From contig NZ_SRSG01000010.1 of assembly GCF_005543295.1 (NCBI RefSeq), positions 130,362 to 194,361 of the forward strand: a DNA stretch of 64,000 nucleotides, given 5' to 3'. The notes below the pieces were generated by a model. That model was not told the DNA's origin. It saw nothing but the letters and a program-made list of their open reading frames with translations, and did not search any database. A program made the position numbers and the translations under genes. How positions within the stretch are numbered: position 1 is the first letter of the stretch; every line of letters starts with the position of its first letter. Positions 53,719 through 63,228 of this stretch are shown here, piece after piece. This DNA comes from Halalkalirubrum salinum. Its GTDB lineage: Archaea > Halobacteriota > Halobacteria > Halobacteriales > Haloferacaceae.

Positions 53719-54537
53719 ATGATCTCGTACGAACCACGATCGCCGCCAGTTGCGGCGACGATCGCCGGCAGCGACAGCGGTGGCGGCGCAGGCATTCAGG
53801 CGGATCTGAAGACGATGGCGGCCCACGGCGTCTTCGGCACCTCGATCGTGACCGCAGTGACCGCCCAGAATACCCGTGGCGTCGAAGGGTCGTATCCGCT
53901 CGACACCGAGCAAGTCCGAGCCCAGTACAAGGCTGTTGTCGATGATTTCGACGTTGGAGCGATCAAAACTGGCATGCTCGCGACCGCGCCGATCGTCGAG
54001 ACCGTCACCGCGTCGGTTCGGTCCTTTGAAGGGCCAGTCGTTGTCGATCCAGTGATGATCGCTGCGACGGGCGATCGACTGTTGAGCGAAGCCGCCGAGG
54101 ACGCCTACGGCGAACTCATCGCCGAGTCGACGCTCGTCACCCCGAACGCCGACGAGGCGACAGCGCTGACCGGAATGCACATCCGAACGGCGGCGGATGC
54201 AGCCGCAGCGGGACGAGCACTCGTCGATCGCGGGGCGGACGCGGCGCTCGTGAAAGGCGGGCATATCGACGGCGAGACCGTCGTCGACACGCTGGTGCGT
54301 CGGAAGAGAGACGCCGTGGCGGTCGATCGCTTCGAACACGAGCGCGTCGACACCGACGCGACCCACGGTTCGGGCTGTACGCTCTCGAGTGCGATCGCGG
54401 CGCGGCTGGCGCGCGGAGCGGCTCTCGACTCGGCGGTCGAATTGAGCGTCGAGTTCATGGGTCGTGCGGTCCGCTATGGCGTCGACGTCGGTGGCGGCCC
54501 CGGAGCGGTCAATCCACTCGTCGACAGCAGAGAGTAA
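53719..54537 (+). CDS. thiD: Hydroxymethylpyrimidine/phosphomethylpyrimidine kinase (ThiD)
   Basis: Ribokinase-fold kinase of 272 residues in thiamine synthesis. IAGSDSGGGAGIQADLKT (about 14-31), PVMIAATGDRLL and THGSGCTLSSAIAA (the catalytic Asp region) are typical. Many archaeal ThiD proteins are fused to a ThiN domain. This one ends after the kinase, so thiamine phosphate synthesis must be provided elsewhere. A TATA-like element about 27 nt upstream suggests a leaderless mRNA. It is convergent with the CPBP gene with a gap of 2 nt. Confidence 0.92.
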   Translation: MISYEPRSPPVAATIAGSDSGGGAGIQADLKTMAAHGVFGTSIVTAVTAQNTRGVEGSYPLDTEQVRAQYKAVVDDFDVGAIKTGMLATAPIVETVTASVRSFEGPVVVDPVMIAATGDRLLSEAAEDAYGELIAESTLVTPNADEATALTGMHIRTAADAAAAGRALVDRGADAALVKGGHIDGETVVDTLVRRKRDAVAVDRFEHERVDTDATHGSGCTLSSAIAARLARGAALDSAVELSVEFMGRAVRYGVDVGGGPGAVNPLVDSRE

Positions 54538-54539
54538 CG

Positions 54540-55445
54540 TCAGATCGAGAACGGATCGGCCCCGAATCCTTCATGGACGACAAATTCGAACGCATTGACG
54601 ATGTAGTGTGCGAGGAAGACCGCCACAAGGCTATCGGTCACGATGAACAGCCACGCCAACGCGAATCCAAGCGAGCCCGTAACCGCGATCCCGGCTTTGC
54701 CCTGGGCGCCGTGGCCGAGCCCGAACGCGACCGAAGAGCCGATCGCCAACAGCCACGGCGAGACGCCGAATCCGGTGTGCATCGCCCCAATCAATACCCC
54801 GCGGAACAACAGCTCTTCGAATCCCGCGATGACCGGAAGCACAACGACGAGCAGGACGATCCAGCCGCCGATCGATTCCGGGGCGAGCAGCGTTCGAAGC
54901 CGTTCAGATCCAGAGAGCCCCCACTTTTCGGCGTGGCTCGCACCCATCTCGTTGAGCACATAGAGCACAACCCCGGTTGCGGTCCCGAGTGCGAGCGCAC
55001 TCGGTGAGAGGCCTGCGGGATCGACCCCAATCGCCGACAGGGGGATCGCCGCGAGCCAGATGGCCGAAACGAGCAAGCCGGCAAAAAGCCCGTGCGTGAA
55101 CAGCACGTTTGCGAGCAACAGCCACGAGGGAATATCGTCAGACCCCGAGGCGACCCTCTCCTCCGGTGCCGGTGGCCCGATTGCAGCGGGATCTTCAGAG
55201 GACGATTCAGGTGGGGCTGGCTCGGACCGATCGTCCACGGCGGACTGTAGATCGGACTGATTATCCACAGTCGAGGCTGGCTTAGATCGGTCGTCCGCGA
55301 TCGGGGTCGACTCAGATCGATCGTCTGCGATCGTCGGCGTCAGTTCTTCACTGCGGGTAACCGCCGGGCTCGAAGCACGCGCTAAGCCAAGCAACAAAAG
55401 CAAAAGAACAAGCGAGACGGCTGTAAACGCCGTCCACGCTGTCAT
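54540..55445 (-). CDS. CPBP-family intramembrane metalloprotease-like protein
   Basis: Membrane protein of 301 residues. The N-terminal helix (about 5-25) is followed by an acidic low-complexity linker (about 30-80) with repeated DDRSE-type units. About seven helices follow. The CPBP/CAAX-protease motifs are present: EELLFRGVLIG (EExxxR) and FGLGHGAQGKAG (second His motif), then NAFEF. Such proteins cleave within membranes or mature prenylated substrates. The target is unknown. It lies 3 nt after lonB, so the two proteases may be co-expressed. Confidence 0.82.
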   Translation of the reverse strand: MTAWTAFTAVSLVLLLLLLGLARASSPAVTRSEELTPTIADDRSESTPIADDRSKPASTVDNQSDLQSAVDDRSEPAPPESSSEDPAAIGPPAPEERVASGSDDIPSWLLLANVLFTHGLFAGLLVSAIWLAAIPLSAIGVDPAGLSPSALALGTATGVVLYVLNEMGASHAEKWGLSGSERLRTLLAPESIGGWIVLLVVVLPVIAGFEELLFRGVLIGAMHTGFGVSPWLLAIGSSVAFGLGHGAQGKAGIAVTGSLGFALAWLFIVTDSLVAVFLAHYIVNAFEFVVHEGFGADPFSI

Positions 55446-55448
55446 CGT

Positions 55449-57659
55449 CTACTGCGGACTCGGACTCTTCGGGCCGGCGACGGCCTGGTTGTCCGCGAGC
55501 GCAGAGCCGGTGATGCTTTTCAGCCGCGAGACGAGCGAGTCCTTGTCGCCCTCGCTTTCGAGCGCGATGTCGAGTACCTCGCTGATATGGCTGACCGGCC
55601 GAATATCGACCATCTCATCGTACTCGTCTTCGATCATCACGTCCTGTTCGTTCGCCTTCGGGATAATGACCGTATCACAGCCAGCCTTTGCGGCGGCCTC
55701 GATCTTGTGAGTCACCCCACCGACGGGAAGCACGTCGCCGCGGACCGACAGCGAGCCGGTCATCGCCAGCGATTGGCGCACGCCGACATTCTCAAGCGCG
55801 GAGATGACCGCCGTGGCGACGGTGATCGACGCGGAGTCGCCGTCGACACCCTGCTGGCCGGTCTGAACGAACTGGATGTGAACGTCTTTTTCGGCCAGAT
55901 CCTGATCGGAGAACTTCTTGATGATTGCCGAAACGTTCTGGACAGACTCTTCGGCCATCTCTTTGAGTTGTCCGGTCGCGATCACTTTTCCGGGCCCCTG
56001 TGAGGGCGTGACCTCCGCCATCACGGGAAGCATAATGCCTGAATCTTCGCCCATCACGGCCAGCCCGTTGACGCGGCCGACCTCGTAGCCGTCCGAGACC
56101 TGCAGTTCGTAGTCCTTGCGGCGCTCGATGAACTCGTCGGCTAGCTGCTGTTCGATCGATCGCGAGCGCTGTTTGGCCTGTAGGACGTGGTCACGGGTAG
56201 TGTATTCGGCACCCTCGCCGCGAGCGATGTCGCCGGCGACCCGAACCAGCCCACCGAGGTTCCGGAAGTGAAGCGTCAGATGACCCTTCCGACCAGCCCG
56301 GCGCTTGGCTTCGAGGATAACCTCCTCGATTGCCTCGGCCTCGAACTCCGGCAGCCGACCGTCGTTTGAGACCTCTTGGGCAACGAACCGTGCGTACTTG
56401 CGGCGCATATCGGGGGTGTCGTCGATCGTGTCGTCCATGTACACCTCGTAGCCGTATCCCTTGATCCGGCTGCGCAGTGCCGGGTGCATGTTCTCCATGG
56501 CGTCGAGGTTCCCCGCTGCGATCATGATGAAGTCCGTCGGGACCGGTTCGGTCTGGACCATCGCACCCGAGGAGCGCTCGCTCTGGCCGGTGATCGAGAA
56601 CTCGCCCTCCTGGATGGCTGTCATGAGGTGCTGCTGGCTGCGGATGTCGAGGGTGTTGATCTCGTCGATGAACAACACGCCCTTGTTGGCTTTGTGGATC
56701 GCACCGGCCTCGACGCGGTCGTGGCTCGGCGTCTCCATGCCACCGGACTGGAAGGGGTCGTGGCGGACGTCACCGAGCAGTGCACCCGCGTGCGCGCCGG
56801 TTGCGTCGCGGAACGGCGCGGACTTGGTGTCGGCGTTGTTCACGAGCAGGTTCGGCACCATCGCGTCGCCGCCACGGGAGGCGTAGCGGAACGCGAGGTA
56901 GATGATACCCGCCGCGAGGATGCCAAGGAGGATCTGCCCGGCGATGATGAGCGCGTAGCCGAGCACCACCGCGATGATGATCCACATGAGGAACGTCCGC
57001 ATCTGGTTGCGCTTTCTGGCCTCCTCTTTGTGGGCCTCGACGATCTGTTCGCCCTTGCCCGCAGGGACCGTCCGAACTTTCGGCTTGTTGCCGTCGTCAG
57101 GGTTGTGGTAGACGAGAACGTCCTGCAACTCCTCTTTCGGGAGCAGTTCGGTCATCGCCTTTGCGAGCATCGACTTGCCGGTCCCCGGCGAGCCGATCAT
57201 CATCACGTGGCGGCGCTGCTTTGCGGCCTTGATGATGACGTCGCGGGCATGTTCTTGTCCGATTACCTGATCGACAAGCCGATCGGGGATGTCGATTCCC
57301 TCGGTTGACTCGATTTTGAGGCCCCCAAGCAGGTCATCTTCGTCGATCTCATCGGCAATTTCCGCGTTTACTTCAACATCACTGCCGAGGTCGTCGATCG
57401 ACGGGAGATCCTCGTCGGCTTCGTCTTCGGCTCCATTGTCGGACGCCTGTCCGGTGTCGTCACCAGCGCCATTCTCGTGGATCGGTTCGAAGATTTTGTC
57501 GTCGGTATCGGCCTGATCAGGCTCGGATGCCGACGGCTCACGGGGGACGTCCGTGTCAGTCCCCTCAGTGCGGCCCGATGGGTCGCCCGAACCGTCAGCG
57601 AGATCCGACGAACGCCCGTCTTCTATCGGGCTGTCGTCGTTGTCGGTTTGATTGCTCAT
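55449..57659 (-). CDS. lonB: Membrane-anchored archaeal Lon protease (LonB)
   Basis: ATP-dependent protease of 736 residues. A very acidic N-terminal region (1-115) precedes an AAA module with Walker [15 protein letters not shown] (about 155-168). Two membrane helices (about 222-262) are inserted in the module, and Walker B is [10 protein letters not shown] (about 330). The C-terminal Ser-Lys protease domain has [14 protein letters not shown] (Ser) and [10 protein letters not shown] (Lys). LonB is essential in haloarchaea and controls membrane composition, including carotenoid synthesis. The acidic N terminus is longer than in most LonB proteins. Confidence 0.95.
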   Translation of the reverse strand: MSNQTDNDDSPIEDGRSSDLADGSGDPSGRTEGTDTDVPREPSASEPDQADTDDKIFEPIHENGAGDDTGQASDNGAEDEADEDLPSIDDLGSDVEVNAEIADEIDEDDLLGGLKIESTEGIDIPDRLVDQVIGQEHARDVIIKAAKQRRHVMMIGSPGTGKSMLAKAMTELLPKEELQDVLVYHNPDDGNKPKVRTVPAGKGEQIVEAHKEEARKRNQMRTFLMWIIIAVVLGYALIIAGQILLGILAAGIIYLAFRYASRGGDAMVPNLLVNNADTKSAPFRDATGAHAGALLGDVRHDPFQSGGMETPSHDRVEAGAIHKANKGVLFIDEINTLDIRSQQHLMTAIQEGEFSITGQSERSSGAMVQTEPVPTDFIMIAAGNLDAMENMHPALRSRIKGYGYEVYMDDTIDDTPDMRRKYARFVAQEVSNDGRLPEFEAEAIEEVILEAKRRAGRKGHLTLHFRNLGGLVRVAGDIARGEGAEYTTRDHVLQAKQRSRSIEQQLADEFIERRKDYELQVSDGYEVGRVNGLAVMGEDSGIMLPVMAEVTPSQGPGKVIATGQLKEMAEESVQNVSAIIKKFSDQDLAEKDVHIQFVQTGQQGVDGDSASITVATAVISALENVGVRQSLAMTGSLSVRGDVLPVGGVTHKIEAAAKAGCDTVIIPKANEQDVMIEDEYDEMVDIRPVSHISEVLDIALESEGDKDSLVSRLKSITGSALADNQAVAGPKSPSPQ

Positions 57660-57825
57660 AGAATCTTTTCGCTACATGAAATCACGTGCTGTCGACTGAT
57701 ATACTTTCTCCCACTCGCCGCGTTTGCCGTTTCGGTATAAAATGCCGGTAGCCGCGTTCTACGTCCAATTGAGCGGATCTACCTCGACTCGCGGGCTTTA
57801 TAAATAATCCGTTTGAAATACCAGT

Positions 57826-58341
57826 ATGCGTGGGTTCTACATCGGCCGGTTCCAGCCGTACCACCACGGCCACCACCACATGGTCGAAGAGATCGCCGAA
57901 CAGGTCGACGAACTCGTTCTTGGAATCGGCAGCGCGGGCGACTCACACTCCCCGCGAAATCCGTTCACCGCCGGTGAGCGGGTGATGATGGTGACGAAAT
58001 CAGTCGCGGAGTTCGATATGACGACGTACGTCGTCCCGATTGAAGACCTCGATCGAAACTCCGTGTGGGTGAGCCACGTCGAGAGCATGTCGCCGGCGTT
58101 CGATGTTGCGTTCTCAAATAATCCGCTCGTCGTCCAACTGTTCACGGAGGCCGGCGTCGAGGTGCGTCAGTCGCCGATGTTCAAACGTGAGATCCTTGAG
58201 GGCACCGAGCTTCGACAACGAATGATCGACGGAGACGAATGGCGCGACCTCGTGCCCGGGCCGGTAGTAGACGTGATCAACGAAATCGGCGGCATCGAAC
58301 GGATCCAACGGGTGAGCGACACCGACGCAGACAGCGTATGA
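57826..58341 (+). CDS. nadM: Nicotinamide-nucleotide adenylyltransferase (NadM)
   Basis: Archaeal NMN adenylyltransferase of 171 residues completing NAD synthesis. The nucleotidyltransferase motif GRFQPYHHGHHHMVEEI (HxGH) is at residues 7-23, and IGSAGDSHSPRNPFTAGERVMM and PMFKRE(ILEG)TELRQRM complete the site. Its stop overlaps the next gene's start by four bases (ATGA). A TATA-like TTTATAAATA about 25 nt upstream gives a leaderless mRNA. Confidence 0.94.
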   Translation: MRGFYIGRFQPYHHGHHHMVEEIAEQVDELVLGIGSAGDSHSPRNPFTAGERVMMVTKSVAEFDMTTYVVPIEDLDRNSVWVSHVESMSPAFDVAFSNNPLVVQLFTEAGVEVRQSPMFKREILEGTELRQRMIDGDEWRDLVPGPVVDVINEIGGIERIQRVSDTDADSV

Positions 58342-59105
58342 TCACGATCGCCTCCGATTTTGGTTCGGTGTATCCGGCCGCGATGAAAGGCGTGATTCTG
58401 CGGGAGACAGATGCGAGGCTCGTGGACATCGCGCACGATCTCCCTCGTCAGGACCCACGGGGAGCGGCGTTTTGGCTTCGATTTGCGCTTGTCGAGTTCC
58501 CGCCGGCAGTCCACCTCGCGGTTGTTGATCCGGGCGTGGGGACCGATCGCCGGCCGATCGTCCTCCGTGCGGGCGAACACGCGCTCGTCGGTCCAGACAA
58601 CGGCTCGCTTGTGCCAGCCGCGCGAGCGCTTTCGGACGGCGCGATCGACGCGTACGAGATCGAGAGTCCGGATCCAGCCTCCGCGACGTTTCACGGTCGA
58701 GATGTGTTCGCGCCCGCAGCTGCGTGGGTTAACGAGCAGGGTGTCGATGCGATTGAATCGATCGACCAACTCTCGGCGATCGAGCGCTACGTCGATCTCA
58801 CACTTCCAGAGCCCGACGTTTCGGGCACACAGATCGACGGGACGGTGCTCGTCGTCGACAGCTTCGGGAACGTAATCACAGACATTCCGGGGTCGGCGAT
58901 CGATGCGGTTGATCGCTGTCTGGTCAACGGCGAGTCGGTTCTGGTCGTCGAGACGTTCGAGGCGGTCGATCGTGGTTCGGCGCTCGTTACTGTCGGGAGC
59001 CACGGCTACGTCGAATTGGACGTAAACCACGGCCGCGGCGACGAGCGCTTCGGAATCGATGCGGGAGATTCGATCGAGCTAGTGCTCGTCGACTGCAACG
59101 AGTAA
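58338..59105 (+). CDS. SAM hydroxide adenosyltransferase (DUF62 family)
   Basis: Protein of 255 residues of the DUF62 family. Members studied in archaea and bacteria hydrolyse S-adenosylmethionine to adenosine and methionine, and the relatives fluorinase and chlorinase use halide. TIASDFGSVYPAAMKGVI at the N terminus, DPGVGTDRRPIVLRAG and FHGRDVFAPAAAW are family blocks, and VLVVDSFGNVITDIP is the C-terminal domain motif. It is translationally coupled to nadM. Whether halide use occurs cannot be judged from sequence alone. Confidence 0.88.
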   Translation: MITIASDFGSVYPAAMKGVILRETDARLVDIAHDLPRQDPRGAAFWLRFALVEFPPAVHLAVVDPGVGTDRRPIVLRAGEHALVGPDNGSLVPAARALSDGAIDAYEIESPDPASATFHGRDVFAPAAAWVNEQGVDAIESIDQLSAIERYVDLTLPEPDVSGTQIDGTVLVVDSFGNVITDIPGSAIDAVDRCLVNGESVLVVETFEAVDRGSALVTVGSHGYVELDVNHGRGDERFGIDAGDSIELVLVDCNE

Positions 59106-59133
59106 TAAAAAGGGGAATTGGGCGAAGCGGCGT

Positions 59134-60699
59134 TTACTCGGCGGCGATCACGTCGTCGATCCGGAGGATCATCGTCGCAGACTCGGTGGCAGACTCGACC
59201 GCCTCGCGTTTGACCGCAGCGGGGTCGAGGATACCCGCGTCGATCGGGTTGCCGATCTCACCTTTTTGTCCGGTTGCGATAACGCCGGCGATGCCCTCGC
59301 TGTCGTAGCGAGCGCGGAGGTCGACGAGCGCGTCGATCGGGTCCATGCCGGTGTTCTCCGCCAGCGTGCGCGGAAGCGCGTCGACTGCGTCGGCAAACGC
59401 CTCGATGGCGAGCTGTTTGCGGCCTTCGACACCAGCGGAGCTGCTGCGGACGTGTTCGGCGATCCCGACCTCGGTCGCGCCTGCACCGGGAACGACGCCG
59501 CCGTCTTCGAGCGAGTCGATGACGACGTCGATCGCGTCGTTGAGCGCGCGTTCGAGCTCGTCAACGATGTGTTCGGAACTCCCCCGAACGAACAGCGTGA
59601 CGTTCTTGGCGTCGCTGCCGCCCTCAACGAACGTGAGGTCGTCGTCGCTGAACGTCTCGACAGAGATCGAGGCCGCTGAGCCGAGATCGGACGCTTCGAT
59701 GTCCTCGAGCGTGCCGAGGCGCTTTGCGCCGGTCGCGCCTGCAAGCGCCTTTGCGTCCTTTGATTTGACGCTCTTGAACGCGAGGATGCCCGCGTCCGCG
59801 AGGTAGCCGGCGACGCGGTCTTCGATCTTTTTCGTACAGAATAACACGTCGACGCCAGCCTCCGAGAGTGCCTCCGCGTAGCCGCGGAGCTCGCCCTCTT
59901 CGGCTTCGATCGCCGCGTTGAGCTGATCGACAGAGGTGATGTTATACTCGGCGTCAGCCTCGCCGGTCCGGACATCGAGTTTCGAGTCCAGAATGGCGAC
60001 GGTTGCGTCTTCGACCGATCGCGGCATGTTGTCGCTGACAGGCGCTTTGTCGATAATAACCCCTTCGACCAGCTCCGTTGCACTCGTCGATGCGCCGGTA
60101 CGGGTGTGGATGCGGATCTGCTCGCGTGGGGCGTCCGCGCCGGCGACCTGCTGGACCGCGCTGACGACCTGCTCGGCGAGGACATCGGCGGTCACGTCGC
60201 CGGTTCCCTTGCCCGTCATGCTCGATTCGGCGACCTGTTTGAGGACCTCGTCGTCAAGATCGACATCGAGAACCTGACTGTCGATCGCCTCCTGGGCGAT
60301 CCGAGCAGCCTCGTAGTAGCCTTCGACAATGACTGTGGGGTGAATATCCTGTTCGAGCAGATCCTCGGCCTGCGCTAATAGTTCGCCGGCGAGCACGGCA
60401 GCAGTCGTGGTACCATCGCCGACCTCGACCTCCTGTGTTTCTGAGACCTCGACGATCATCTGTGCAGCGGGGTGTTCGATGTCCATCTCGTTGAGGATCG
60501 TCGCGCCGTCGTTCGTGATGACGACGTCCCCAGACGAGTCGACGAGCATTTTGTCCATCCCGCGCGGACCGAGCGTGGTTCGTACGGCGTTCGCGACGGC
60601 TCGTCCAGCCCGAATATTCGAGTCTTGGGCCTCCTGGCCGCGCGTTCGTTGACTACCCTCCGAGAGGATGAACAGTGGTTGCTGCATTCGTGATGCCAT
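59134..60699 (-). CDS. Thermosome (group II chaperonin) subunit, Cct3-like
   Basis: Group II chaperonin of 521 residues. [29 protein letters not shown] (in the region of residues 41-70) and [18 protein letters not shown] (about 90-107) form the ATP site, and [15 protein letters not shown] is near 400. The protein ends at IDDVIAAE without the Gly-Met-rich tail of most thermosomes, as in the third, shorter subunit of Haloferax. A strong TATA box (TTTATATA, 60736-60743) with a leader of about 14 nt lies upstream. ATG at 60687 is an alternative start. Confidence 0.93.
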   Translation of the reverse strand: MASRMQQPLFILSEGSQRTRGQEAQDSNIRAGRAVANAVRTTLGPRGMDKMLVDSSGDVVITNDGATILNEMDIEHPAAQMIVEVSETQEVEVGDGTTTAAVLAGELLAQAEDLLEQDIHPTVIVEGYYEAARIAQEAIDSQVLDVDLDDEVLKQVAESSMTGKGTGDVTADVLAEQVVSAVQQVAGADAPREQIRIHTRTGASTSATELVEGVIIDKAPVSDNMPRSVEDATVAILDSKLDVRTGEADAEYNITSVDQLNAAIEAEEGELRGYAEALSEAGVDVLFCTKKIEDRVAGYLADAGILAFKSVKSKDAKALAGATGAKRLGTLEDIEASDLGSAASISVETFSDDDLTFVEGGSDAKNVTLFVRGSSEHIVDELERALNDAIDVVIDSLEDGGVVPGAGATEVGIAEHVRSSSAGVEGRKQLAIEAFADAVDALPRTLAENTGMDPIDALVDLRARYDSEGIAGVIATGQKGEIGNPIDAGILDPAAVKREAVESATESATMILRIDDVIAAE

Positions 60700-60735
60700 G
60701 ATGAGTAACCTCGTTAGGGAGATGGTTTGCGGTTC

Positions 60736-60743
60736 TATATAAA
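60736..60743 (-). promoter_or_regulatory. Thermosome gene TATA box
   Basis: TTTATATA on the minus strand, about 40 nt before the ATG at 60699, predicts transcription start near 60713. Confidence 0.55.
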
Positions 60744-60876
60744 TATTTCTAATTCAATCGAGGAAATCGCCATACTCCGGCACGATACGGTGTGTCACAC
60801 ACCGGATCAATGAGGTGTCGATCGGGTCAATACCAAGCCGTGAAACCCATGTATCCCGCCCGTATGAGTACACACG

Positions 60877-61704
60877 ATGTTGGAGCTCGAACACGGCTTT
60901 CGCATCGTCGATGTGCACGCACACCTCGACGCTGATGCGGTTGCCGTGGAAGTACACGGTCGAGATATCACACCGGAACGGCTGGAACGAGAGCTCCACC
61001 AGGCAGGAATCGTCCGATCAGTGGTCGCACCAAGTCCCAGCGCCCCAGAGAAAGGATATCTCCGAGCCAACAACGCCGTCGCACGGCTGAGCGTCGATCG
61101 GCCATTCCTCGCATTTGCCCGGTTAAACGGTCCACGAAGACCCATTGTCGGGACCGGCTCGCGGCTTCGGAACACCGTCTCTCGGCCGGACGATCACCAC
61201 ACAAACCCAGACGACGTCGAACAGTACGCCTACGACGATCGCTTTCATGGATTCGTCGTTGATCCCGCCGCTGATGGGGTTCCAACACCTGCGGTAATAG
61301 AAACATTACGACAGGTCAAATCGCCCGTGTTGGCGTTTGCGCGCCCGGAGAGCCCGCCAAGTGCGATCGTGGAGGCGCTCTTGCCAGCCCCGTACCCGGT
61401 GATCGTGACTGGCTTTGGGGGCTACCCGATGGATCGCGATCGGATGGAACAATCGATCGAACTCCTTGGAGAGTTCGATTCACTGTATCTGGATACCTGG
61501 GCGGTGCGGTACCGCGATTTACTGAAACGCGGGTTGTTAGAGCACCCTGATCGAATCCTATTTGCGAGCGGAACGCCAGAGATTCATCCGAACGTCGCAG
61601 TCATGGAAATCCTCACGCTCGACGTCTCTGAAGACGCGATGCACCGTGTGTTCGATAAGAATCCGAGACGTGTGATACCTGGACTCGGCCCCGGTACCGT
61701 GTGA
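60877..61704 (+). CDS. Amidohydrolase-like TIM-barrel protein
   Basis: Protein of 275 residues of the metal-dependent hydrolase superfamily. FRIVDVHAHLDADAV (HxH metal motif, about 8-22) opens the barrel. VIVTGFGGYPMDRDRME and LDTWAVRY resemble the later His/Asp blocks of the amidohydrolase-2 family, and RILFASGTPEIHPNVAVMEI the C-terminal Asp region (here Gly-Thr-Pro-Glu). Some canonical ligand His residues are not evident, so activity is uncertain. The function is unknown. Confidence 0.7.
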   Translation: MLELEHGFRIVDVHAHLDADAVAVEVHGRDITPERLERELHQAGIVRSVVAPSPSAPEKGYLRANNAVARLSVDRPFLAFARLNGPRRPIVGTGSRLRNTVSRPDDHHTNPDDVEQYAYDDRFHGFVVDPAADGVPTPAVIETLRQVKSPVLAFARPESPPSAIVEALLPAPYPVIVTGFGGYPMDRDRMEQSIELLGEFDSLYLDTWAVRYRDLLKRGLLEHPDRILFASGTPEIHPNVAVMEILTLDVSEDAMHRVFDKNPRRVIPGLGPGTV

Positions 61705-61755
61705 CCGCGGCCGCCAAATTGTCGATCAGCCAGTGATCGGTCAGTCGCTTGGCGG

Positions 61756-62667
61756 TCACTCGGTCGACAGCTCAACGCCACGCCAGTCGTATCGCGCGAC
61801 CGCTCGGTCGGCCCGTTTCGAAATCCCGTGCGGGTTTCGGGTCGCGGATCGATCGCGGGCGCGGGCGACCAGGCCATCTGAGAATCCCGTTGCCATCCCG
61901 CCCATCACTCGCCAGCCGGAACCGAACCATGCGGTCGGGCGGTTGTCGCCGTGGAGGACGTCACGGGCGGCCGCGAGGCTATCGCTGGTGGCGTGTGACA
62001 ACGTCCGTCGAAGGACCGTCGGACGGATTCCGTAGTTCTTTGCGAGCCGATATGCGAGTGCGCGGTACTTCCAACCCCAGTCGCGCTCAGGAGGAGACGC
62101 ACCCGGCTCGGGCGTGGCCGCCATCGCAGGCTCGTAGGCGACCGGCTCGTCCATGCCTGCGAGGCGGTGGGAAAGATCTCGGGTTCCGCCAGTTGCGAGA
62201 TACTCATCGTAGCCATCCGCAGCAAGGAGCGTATCCGCGTCGAAGACCACGTTGCCACGCTCGAGGTAAACGACTTCTCTGCCGGCAATCGACCGCCGCT
62301 CAGGCCCACTCGTCGAGGTATCTGCTTCGGCTGCGACGGGCCCAGTGACGACTTTCGCCTCCGCGAGCCCGGCTTCGATGCCTGCAAGCCAGTGAGGTGT
62401 GGCCCGCAGATCGTACCCTAAAAGCGCGATCACGTCGCCGGAGGCGACCTCAATACCGGCATTTCGGGCAACGTTGACCGTTCGATCGGAAATCTCGACG
62501 AGCACATCGACATCGTCTCGATCGCGGATCATCCCGGTCGTCCCGTCCGCAGAGGGGCCGTTGACGACGATCGTCTCGGCGGCAGGCGCGACAGCCGTCA
62601 ACGCGTCCAGACAGCCGGCGAGTTGGTCGCGGCCGTTGAGCGTCGGGACGACCACCGACAGATCCAT
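61756..62667 (-). CDS. Glycosyltransferase family 2
   Basis: GT-A fold glycosyltransferase of 303 residues. MDLSVVVPTLNGRDQLAGCL, ETIVVNGPSADGTTGMI and ARNAGIEVASGDVIALLGYD form the nucleotide-sugar domain. In the last, the usual DxD position is GYD, leaving one Asp. The C-terminal 120 residues are amphipathic rather than membrane helices. The gene stands alone, so the glycan product cannot be guessed. Confidence 0.85.
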   Translation of the reverse strand: MDLSVVVPTLNGRDQLAGCLDALTAVAPAAETIVVNGPSADGTTGMIRDRDDVDVLVEISDRTVNVARNAGIEVASGDVIALLGYDLRATPHWLAGIEAGLAEAKVVTGPVAAEADTSTSGPERRSIAGREVVYLERGNVVFDADTLLAADGYDEYLATGGTRDLSHRLAGMDEPVAYEPAMAATPEPGASPPERDWGWKYRALAYRLAKNYGIRPTVLRRTLSHATSDSLAAARDVLHGDNRPTAWFGSGWRVMGGMATGFSDGLVARARDRSATRNPHGISKRADRAVARYDWRGVELSTE

Positions 62668-62760
62668 AGTTGGTACTCGACGAGCGACTACATAAAAGGC
62701 CGGATGGCAGACGGCGGGTCAGTCAACGCCGTCAACCAGCGGCTGAAAAATGAATTCCTC

Positions 62761-63042
62761 TCAGGTGTTGAGGTAGTACACCTGTTTGCGGGCGTCTTTG
62801 AAGCTGTACCGCGAGCCGATGAGCCCGGATTCATCGAGGCGGTTCAACGCGTACCGGACAGTGCGATCCGGTAACAACGATTCCTCGGCGAGTTGGCCCT
62901 GTGAGAGTGGCGCATCGGTTTCGAGTACTTTTGCGACGAGCTTGGCGCTCGGTGGGAGTTCGCGGAGCCGATCGCGAAACTCCGACTCTGAGAGGTGTTC
63001 CTGGCGGTTCGCCTCGACTGGACTAGTGCTCATACTATCCAT
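62761..63042 (-). CDS. Winged-helix (MarR-like) transcription regulator
   Basis: Small DNA-binding protein of 93 residues. The helix-turn-helix region LSQGQLAEESLLPDRTVRYALNRL (about 46-69) is followed by the wing SRYSFKDARKQVYYLNT. Haloarchaea encode several such single-domain winged-helix proteins. ATG 63033 (MSTSPVEA) is an alternative start. Direct repeats overlap its promoter, consistent with autoregulation. Confidence 0.8.
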   Translation of the reverse strand: MDSMSTSPVEANRQEHLSESEFRDRLRELPPSAKLVAKVLETDAPLSQGQLAEESLLPDRTVRYALNRLDESGLIGSRYSFKDARKQVYYLNT

Positions 63043-63050
63043 GAGTCAGA

Positions 63051-63075
63051 GCTACATGGTAAAGGTTAGCTACAT
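63051..63075. promoter_or_regulatory. Direct repeats at the winged-helix gene promoter
   Basis: GCTACAT occurs at 63051-63057 and 63069-63075, 18 bp apart. They flank the expected transcription start, with a TATA-like CCTATATG overlapping the second copy (minus strand). Confidence 0.4.
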
Positions 63076-63228
63076 ATAGGCCCAACAGATCAATATAATA
63101 TAATGTGCTAATATCACACTAAATTTGTATGGTAGTTTGTGATGATAATTCGATTATAAATCACACAGCGATGAGAAGTGGGAGTCATCAGTACGGTTTT
63201 ACTCCTTCGGCGTGCAGAACGTGATACC

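Noticed and set aside
59134-60185. Arg/Ser-rich open frame of 338 codons within the thermosome gene
   Set aside because: Shadow frame on the same strand; its low-complexity Arg/Ser composition is typical of out-of-frame GC-rich haloarchaeal sequence.
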